In this document: piece by piece, positions 58,691 through 64,000 of the stretch | Layout of the letters: every line of letters starts with the position of its first letter | Numbering within the stretch: position 1 is the first letter of the stretch | Assembly (NCBI GenBank): GCA_019358985.1 | Contig: JAHHIJ010000016.1 | Location: 79,461-143,460, forward strand | Source: Tolypothrix brevis GSE-NOS-MK-07-07A | GTDB lineage: Bacteria > Cyanobacteriota > Cyanobacteriia > Cyanobacteriales > Nostocaceae | Direction: 5' to 3' | DNA: 64,000 nt | Program-made: the position numbers and the translations under genes | The notes under the pieces: generated by a model | The model's database searches: none | What the model saw: only the letters and a program-made list of their open reading frames with translations | What the model was told of the DNA's origin: nothing

Positions 58691-59788
58691 ATGAAAATAA
58701 ATAACGATCAAGTACTAATTCCTCAGAGAACCTATGCGAAAAAGTTGCGTCCCTTCCTTCCTGCTGAAGCGTTTGCTCCTGATTCGAGTAAGTTAGGTAT
58801 CCTGTTTATTAATCTGCTAATTTTGATATTAGGCTGGATGATAGCAGAACACTTAGATTGTTGGTCAGTTTATCTTTTATGGCTTTATTTACCACTAACA
58901 ATCATTATGGGCAATAGCGTGATTGTTTTACTATTTAGCTCCCACGATATGATGCATGGTAGCGTGATAAAAAACTCACGGCTGACCTATATTATTAGCT
59001 TGCTAGGGTTAACAATGTTGTGGATGCCACCAACGTTGTGGAAAGCCGTTCATAATCGAGTACATCATAATCAAACAAATGACTTAGGAGATCCAGATCG
59101 CAATTACTTATATGAGCAGTCTAAGACTTGGGGAAAATGGATTCAGAATTTATTTGTGCCTTCTATTGAAGTTAATCCCCTATGGTTAACAGTGGGAATG
59201 GCAACAGCATGGGGAGTACATACTTTTCGCAATCTGACTTCGGTGTTGTTATTTAACCGGGAAACCGTCGATTATGTTCCAGCCGCTTTTAAGGTTAGTG
59301 CCAAAGAACGTCTGGCGATCGCAGGAGAATTTATGATTATATTAATAATTCATTTGAGCATATTAATGTATCTGCAATTTAACCCTTTAAAACTCGTATT
59401 TAGCTATTTTCTACCTATCGGAATTGGCTATGCTGGAATGATGTTTTATATTTATACAAATCACATGGTTTGCCAAATGACGGGCATTAATGATCCGTTA
59501 ATAAATAGTCTTTCTATCCGAGTTCCTAAAATATTTGATGTTTTGCATTTAAATTTTTCATACCATACCGAACATCATATTTTTCCAGGTATGAACTCTG
59601 ACTATTATCCAATGGTTCAAGAGCTTTTAAATGTTCACTATCCGGAACGCTTGAATTTATTGGATGCTGGGGAAGCATGGGATTTACTGCTACAAACTCC
59701 TCGACATTATAAAGACGAAAACACCTTAACAGATTGGTCAGGAGAAAAGCCTGTTCCTTGCCCTTTTCCTAGAATTGAACCAAGTTAA
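58691..59788 (+). CDS. Membrane fatty-acid desaturase/hydroxylase family protein
   Basis: 365 residues, four or more membrane helices, three His boxes: HDMMH (85-89), HNRVHH (121-126) and HTEHH (292-296), the diiron ligands of acyl-lipid desaturases. The pattern differs from the standard DesA/B/C acyl-lipid desaturases and is nearer to the broader FA_desaturase family (HxxxH, HxxxHH, HxxHH). Divergent with the CFA-type methyltransferase across a short promoter region. The two may act in one lipid modification, with the desaturase making the double bond used by the methyltransferase; that is inference. Confidence 0.82.
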   Translation: MKINNDQVLIPQRTYAKKLRPFLPAEAFAPDSSKLGILFINLLILILGWMIAEHLDCWSVYLLWLYLPLTIIMGNSVIVLLFSSHDMMHGSVIKNSRLTYIISLLGLTMLWMPPTLWKAVHNRVHHNQTNDLGDPDRNYLYEQSKTWGKWIQNLFVPSIEVNPLWLTVGMATAWGVHTFRNLTSVLLFNRETVDYVPAAFKVSAKERLAIAGEFMIILIIHLSILMYLQFNPLKLVFSYFLPIGIGYAGMMFYIYTNHMVCQMTGINDPLINSLSIRVPKIFDVLHLNFSYHTEHHIFPGMNSDYYPMVQELLNVHYPERLNLLDAGEAWDLLLQTPRHYKDENTLTDWSGEKPVPCPFPRIEPS

Positions 59789-59938
59789 GCAATTATTTAT
59801 TTGCCAAATTTTGTGCATTACTATGTCTTTTCAAGGATTTTTAATTATAAATGATGTTTTAATTGGGTTGCCTTGGTTAGAAACTCGACGTTTGGTAGTA
59901 GATAGAAAAGCAGCTTTGCTAACTTTGGGTGAAGATTG
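59789..59938 (+). pseudogene. Retropepsin-like aspartyl protease fragment
   Basis: Plus-strand frame reading FQGFLIINDVLIGLPWLETR, RLVVDRKAALLTLGED. The D-x-L-I-G-x-P-W-L pattern followed by RRLVVD resembles the C-terminal part of clan AA aspartyl proteases in cyanobacteria. No catalytic DTG is present, and the frame runs directly into the Rep-B element at 59939. It is a dead fragment. Confidence 0.55.
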
Positions 59939-60051
59939 GGCGTTGCTGATTAGATGTATGAAAATGATTCTGCGCTCTGGTCAAAACCCTTGATTAGACT
60001 ATTCTGTGCTACGTCTCTACATCCGGATTCATACCTGAATTCAGCAACGCC
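59939..60051. mobile_element. Rep-B MITE-like element, complete, inverted
   Basis: 113 bp, ends GGCGTTGCTGA and TCAGCAACGCC. It is the reverse complement of the 51240 copy for most of its length (ATTAGATGTATGAAAATG; CCGGATTCATACCTGAA), but its core is the broken variant CTATTCTGTGCTACGTCTCTAC. Confidence 0.8.
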
Positions 60052-60116
60052 ATTTTTTCAAATCCTCTTAACTTATCAATTTATCTCTAAATTATAATCT
60101 AGAAATTAGGTAGATA

Positions 60117-60854
60117 ATGAAATTTATCGGTATTGATTTCGGTTGGAAATCGCAACCAAGCGGATTATGCTGCTTACAATGGACAGATAATCAACTTGAA
60201 CTAGTTGATTTAGATCGCAAAGAATTTATTGCAGACATCCTCACCTGGATTGATACTCACGTACAGCCAGACGAAAGCGCTATCATTGCCGTAGACGCAC
60301 CTACCCTGATCCCCAACGCTACCGGGAGTCGCTTACCAGACAAACTTAGTCACAAATACTTTGGCAAATATCACGCTGGATGCTACCCAGCAAACCTGAA
60401 TTTACCCTTTGCCGATCGCACCATCAACTTCGGTTTACAATTAGAATCCCGTGGCTTTACACACGCACCAACCATCGAACCGCAAAAACCCGGTAGATAT
60501 CAAATAGAAGTCTTTCCCCATCCTGCCATCGTCCATCTCTTCAACTTAGAACGCATCCTCAAATACAAAAAAGGACGTATAAGCGTACGCCGTTTAGAAC
60601 TTCTCAAACTCCAAAATTACATCCTTCATATCCTACCCACCATCGAACCTCATCTGCGTTTATCCGCGTACATCAGCGGTTATTTTCCTACCGAAATTCC
60701 CACAACAGGTGCAGCACTCAAAGCATTGGAAGATAAACTAGATAGCCTCATCTGCGCTTATGTAGCTGCACACTGGTGGTATTGGGGAGAACAACGCAAC
60801 CTAGTATTAGGCGATCGCACTACTGGTTACATTGTCATCCCGCAGAAATCGTGA
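60117..60854 (+). CDS. DUF429 family protein (RNase H-like fold)
   Basis: 245 residues. GIDFGWKSQPSGLCCLQW (residues 4-21, first Asp), IIAVDAPTLIPNATGSRLPD (about 56-75, second Asp, typical DAPLG-like block), a central YHAGCYPANL and a C-terminal LDSLICAYVAAHWWYWGEQ (Asp) make up the predicted RNase-H-like DUF429 domain. Function is unknown; a nuclease is predicted by others from the fold. It is a single gene of normal length. Confidence 0.85.
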   Translation: MKFIGIDFGWKSQPSGLCCLQWTDNQLELVDLDRKEFIADILTWIDTHVQPDESAIIAVDAPTLIPNATGSRLPDKLSHKYFGKYHAGCYPANLNLPFADRTINFGLQLESRGFTHAPTIEPQKPGRYQIEVFPHPAIVHLFNLERILKYKKGRISVRRLELLKLQNYILHILPTIEPHLRLSAYISGYFPTEIPTTGAALKALEDKLDSLICAYVAAHWWYWGEQRNLVLGDRTTGYIVIPQKS

Positions 60855-60927
60855 CTGGGGACTGGGGACTGGCAAGAAAAGAATATACTCTTCCTAATCC
60901 CTAGTCCCTAGTCCCTAATCCCTAATC

Positions 60928-63501
60928 TTACTGCGCCCAAAGAATCAACCTTGGCTCATACGGTGTAGCAAGATGCTTGTGTTTTGGCAACACGCGCAAA
61001 GACAAGCCTTGTAAACCAGAGGCAGTGTAGAGGATATTCGCAGTGTAAATACCTAACTCTTGCGTATCATTACCTTGGTAATCCATCACCACTGTCACAG
61101 CATCAACAATCTCGCCATCGGCATTGATTGTACCTTGATAAAGCTCCACCTGCACGTCATCTGGGCTGAGAGTTGCCAAGTCAAGTTTCGCCTTAACAGC
61201 AACAGTTTGGTTCACCTCGATATCTGCACCTGAGGAGATGTCAACATCTTTGATTTTCATGTTGAACCAATTTTCTCTGAGTTTGCCTTTCCAAGCTGCT
61301 AATTCCTTCGCTGGTGCATACTTATCGGCAGTTAGAGTGTAGTAGCGATCGCTTGCGGGGAAATAAGCTCTTTGTGCATATTCTCCCACCATCCGCGCTG
61401 TATTAAAGAACGGACAATTTAACCGAATCGCATCTTTCATTTTTGCTACCCAATGACGGGGCAAATTATCGGCATCGCGGTCATAAAATAAAGGCACCAC
61501 TTCTTTTTCCAGTAAATCATAGAAAGCGTTTGCTTCTATTTCATCCTGGTAATTGGGGTCTTCATAATTCTCACCATGTCCTATTGCCCAACCTGTACGG
61601 ACATAATCAGCTTCATCCCACCAACCATCTAATACACTTAAATTCGGTAATCCGTTCATCGAAGCCTTCATCCCGCTCGTTCCTGAGGCTTCTCGCGGAC
61701 GACGTGGTGTATTTAACCAAACATCGCAACCAGCTACCATCAATCGAGATACGTGAATGTCGTAATTAGGAACAAACACTACCTGCTTTTGTAAATTTTG
61801 TTCGCTGATAAAGTGATTGATGTCGCGGATTAGTTCTTTACCGGGGATGTCTTTCGGATGTGCTTTGCCGGCAATAACAAATTGTAACTTGCGGTGTTTG
61901 TTAGCCAACATTATCCGCTTAATGCGCTCGATATCGCGCATCCATAAAGTTGCGCGTTTGTAGGTTGCAAAGCGACGAGCGAAACCGATAGTTAAAACGT
62001 TTGGATCTAGTACTTCTTGGGCTTGGGCAATATCTGAAGAAGAAGAACCGCGATCGCGTAAATGTTTCACCAAATGATCCCGCACATACAATACCATATC
62101 CAAACGGCAGCGTTCGTGATTGCGCCACAATTCTTCATCTGGAATCGCGTCCATGCGTTCCCACAATGGGCTATCTGCTGGTGCTGATGACCAATTTGGT
62201 CCGAGATAGCGATCGTACAACTCTTGAGTTGATTTTGCCACACAACTGCGGGCATGAACCCCATTTGTAATTGCGGCGATGGGTACTTCTTCCACTGGTA
62301 CTTTTTGCCACAAACCTTGGAACATTTCTCGTGACACTACACCATGCAGTTGCGCTACACCGTTACAAAATGTTGCCATTTTTAACGCCAGCACTGCCAT
62401 ACTAAAAGGTGCAGATAATTCACCAGTATTTTCACGTCCCAATCCTAAAAATTGGTCTTTTGTCAAACCAAAGATATCTGCGTAATATCCTAGATAATAC
62501 AACATCTTATCTGGGGCAAACAAGTCAATACCTGCGGGTACTGGCGTATGAGTGGTGAAAATATTAGTTGAACCTACCACCTGTTTGGCAGTATCGTAAC
62601 TCAAATTTTCTTCTTGAATCAACACCCGGATGCGCTCAAGAGCAGAAAAAGCCGCATGACCTTCATTCATATGGTAAGCGGTGACATTATACCCCAGAGC
62701 TTTCAGCATCTGCACGCCGCCGATACCCAGCATGATTTCCTGGTGGATACGCATGTCGATATCGCCACCATACAGTTGATCTGTAATGTTGTGGTCGTAA
62801 GGATTGTTGGGTTCGATGTTAGTATCCATCATGTAAAGCGGCACAGTTCCCACCTGTACGCGCCATACCCTAGCGTAAACCTTGCGTCCGGGGTAATCTA
62901 CAGCAATTCGCAATTCTGAGCCATCAGGATTGCGCTCTAGGTGCAAGGTCATGTTATGAAAATCGTTGATTGGGTAGCGTTCTTGCTGCCAACCATCCGC
63001 ATTTAGATATTGGGCGAAGTAACCTTGCTGGTACAGTAAGCCCACACCTACTAACGGTAATCCTAAATCGCTGGCAGATTTGAGGTGATCCCCTGCGAGA
63101 ACACCCAAGCCTCCAGAATATACAGGTAGACAATCCACCAGTCCAAATTCAGCCGAAAAATAAGCGTAGCATTCCTTGCCTTTGTGGTCAGAATGACTAC
63201 TTCGCTGTTTTTGGTACCAAGTGCGTTCTTGTAAATAATCTTCTAACTGGCGGGCAGCTCGATCCATTTGCGCCAGGAAGCCTTCATCTTCCACAACTTC
63301 CGTCAACCGTCCTTGGCTGATTGTACCAAGCATCAACACTGGGTTATGGTGGCTAGATTCCCATAAATCCGGGTCTAAACGGCGAAATAAGTCTTTTGTC
63401 TCAACATTCCAATCCCAATGGAGGTTATATGCCAGCTTCCGCAGCGGTTCGAGTCGGGGCGGTAGCGAAGGGGACACGTTAAATGTACGAATTGGTTGCA
63501 T
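60928..63501 (-). CDS. glgP: Alpha-glucan (glycogen) phosphorylase
   Basis: 857 residues, the alpha-glucan-phosphorylase group with the short N-terminus (starting MQPIRTFNVSPSLPPRLEPL). Signs: YFSAEFGLVDCLPVYSGGLG with VLAGDHLKSASDLGLPLVGV (about 116-155), YHMNEGHAAFSALERI (active-site His), TNGVHARSC, FVPNYDIHVSRLMVAGCDVW and EASGTSGMKASMNG, the PLP-lysine region. It releases glucose-1-phosphate from glycogen. The C-terminal 110 residues are a beta-rich extension (DVDISSGADIEVNQTVAVKA). With the GH13 and polyphosphate glucokinase genes it forms a glucan-use set in the window. Confidence 0.93.
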   Translation of the reverse strand: MQPIRTFNVSPSLPPRLEPLRKLAYNLHWDWNVETKDLFRRLDPDLWESSHHNPVLMLGTISQGRLTEVVEDEGFLAQMDRAARQLEDYLQERTWYQKQRSSHSDHKGKECYAYFSAEFGLVDCLPVYSGGLGVLAGDHLKSASDLGLPLVGVGLLYQQGYFAQYLNADGWQQERYPINDFHNMTLHLERNPDGSELRIAVDYPGRKVYARVWRVQVGTVPLYMMDTNIEPNNPYDHNITDQLYGGDIDMRIHQEIMLGIGGVQMLKALGYNVTAYHMNEGHAAFSALERIRVLIQEENLSYDTAKQVVGSTNIFTTHTPVPAGIDLFAPDKMLYYLGYYADIFGLTKDQFLGLGRENTGELSAPFSMAVLALKMATFCNGVAQLHGVVSREMFQGLWQKVPVEEVPIAAITNGVHARSCVAKSTQELYDRYLGPNWSSAPADSPLWERMDAIPDEELWRNHERCRLDMVLYVRDHLVKHLRDRGSSSSDIAQAQEVLDPNVLTIGFARRFATYKRATLWMRDIERIKRIMLANKHRKLQFVIAGKAHPKDIPGKELIRDINHFISEQNLQKQVVFVPNYDIHVSRLMVAGCDVWLNTPRRPREASGTSGMKASMNGLPNLSVLDGWWDEADYVRTGWAIGHGENYEDPNYQDEIEANAFYDLLEKEVVPLFYDRDADNLPRHWVAKMKDAIRLNCPFFNTARMVGEYAQRAYFPASDRYYTLTADKYAPAKELAAWKGKLRENWFNMKIKDVDISSGADIEVNQTVAVKAKLDLATLSPDDVQVELYQGTINADGEIVDAVTVVMDYQGNDTQELGIYTANILYTASGLQGLSLRVLPKHKHLATPYEPRLILWAQ

Positions 63502-63862
63502 AAGTTGGCGAAATTCCTGGTTTAGCGATCGCTATTGTTGACTGTGTTTGCCCAATGTGTCCAACTCTTTATACCTTGTTTGTGAAGCTATAATGACTTT
63601 GTTAAGCTTTAAAAAATATTATCACTTAGATTAGAAAATCTGATTAAAAAGATTTTCTTAATTTTACCAGTTAGTGTTCACTATATAATTATTAATTTAT
63701 TAGACATCGACCTAATTTAATTATGGGTTGCCCCAAAACCTTGATTAGACGTAGCAGTGCTACGTCTCTACGTATTACTCTGGAGATGTCTATTAGACAT
63801 AGGAGTATAAAATAATTATGCCTTGCCCTAAACCCTTGTAGAGACGTAGCATTGCTACGTCT
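63502..63862. repeat. Intergenic region upstream of glgP with two Rep-A elements
   Basis: 63502-63700 is AT-rich and should hold the glgP promoter. One Rep-A element runs from TATTAGACATCGACCTAATT (63698) through core GACGTAGCAGTGCTACGTC to CTCTGGAGATGTCTATTAG (63797). A second begins TAGACATAGGAGTATAAAAT and has core GTAGAGACGTAGCATTGCTACG (63838-63862). Confidence 0.75.
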
Positions 63863-64000
63863 TTATTTATGTATGCTACGTCTTTATTTATGTATGCTAC
63901 GTCTTTATTTATGTATGCTACGTCTTTATTTATGTATGCTACGTCTTTATTTATGTATGCTACGTCTTTATTTATGTATGCTACGTCTTTATTTATGTAT
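63854..64000. repeat. 21-bp tandem repeat, at least seven copies, reaching the window edge
   Basis: GCTACGTCTTTATTTATG followed by TAT repeats without change at 63854, 63875, 63896, 63917, 63938, 63959 and 63980. The unit begins inside the right arm of a core palindrome, so the array grew out of a Rep-A element. It continues past 64000. Confidence 0.9.

Overview
The window is chromosomal DNA from a cyanobacterium, almost certainly a filamentous, heterocyst-type (Nostocales) lineage. Evidence for this: a complete beta-carboxysome locus, NDH-1 CO2-uptake genes, tocopherol genes and DUF1818; very many HIP1 octamers (GCGATCGC); short tandemly repeated heptamers; and a caspase-like protease with an effector-associated domain. 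No rRNA, CRISPR array or intact insertion sequence is visible. The only RNA gene I can support is one tRNA-Pro(GGG).

Layout. 1-7.4 kb: tail of a sugar-nucleotide epimerase, rlmN, a decayed histidine kinase, a large GH15/phosphorylase-kinase-like protein, mgtE. 7.6-12.2 kb: tRNA-Pro, a DUF1818 / hypothetical / rpoZ group, a fasciclin protein, a GH13 amylase. 12.3-16.5 kb: a heptamer-repeat block, a subtilase, one intact and one broken ParDE toxin-antitoxin module, a GIY-YIG protein. 16.6-18.5 kb: a two-gene conflict-type cassette (CHAT protease-EAD, then EAD-membrane anchor-lectin-like domain). 18.8-24.5 kb: Uma2, coaE-hemD-cobA, TPR genes, homogentisate phytyltransferase and a tocopherol-type methyltransferase. 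24.8-33.1 kb: KtrBA potassium uptake, TPR proteins, polyphosphate glucokinase, an SDR, gene remnants (including rtcA), Uma2. 33.4-38.7 kb: a pyrimidine-degradation-type cluster (URC1-like, URC4/DUF1688, upp, a DoxX-like membrane protein, an AllA-like lyase) with a broken antitoxin-PIN pair inserted in it. 38.8-50.4 kb: a carbon-concentrating supercluster: a RbcR/CmpR-type LysR gene, ccmK2-K1-L-M-N-O on the minus strand, and divergent ndhF-ndhD-cup on the plus strand. 50.4-54.9 kb: a decay zone with two broken Ser/Thr kinases, two antitoxins with truncated PIN toxins, tandem repeats and MITE-like elements. 55-64 kb: a MetF-like reductase, trpS, a divergent CFA-type methyltransferase / desaturase pair, DUF429, glgP, and a 21-bp tandem array running off the window.

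The genes that work together are the CO2-uptake and carboxysome cluster (NDH-1MS-type CO2 hydration feeding the carboxysome), the tocopherol pair, the glucan enzymes (GH13, GH15-like, GlgP, polyphosphate glucokinase), and the proposed uracil-degradation cluster.

The strongest non-genic signal is a dispersed palindromic core (GTAGAGACG...CGTCTCTAC, interchangeable loop). It occurs about 25 times, nested inside at least three different inverted-repeat elements. One copy is translated inside coaE, and one element supplies the stop codon that truncates a PIN toxin. Names such as Rep-A to Rep-D are mine. Assignments rest on reading the sequence; no database search was run.
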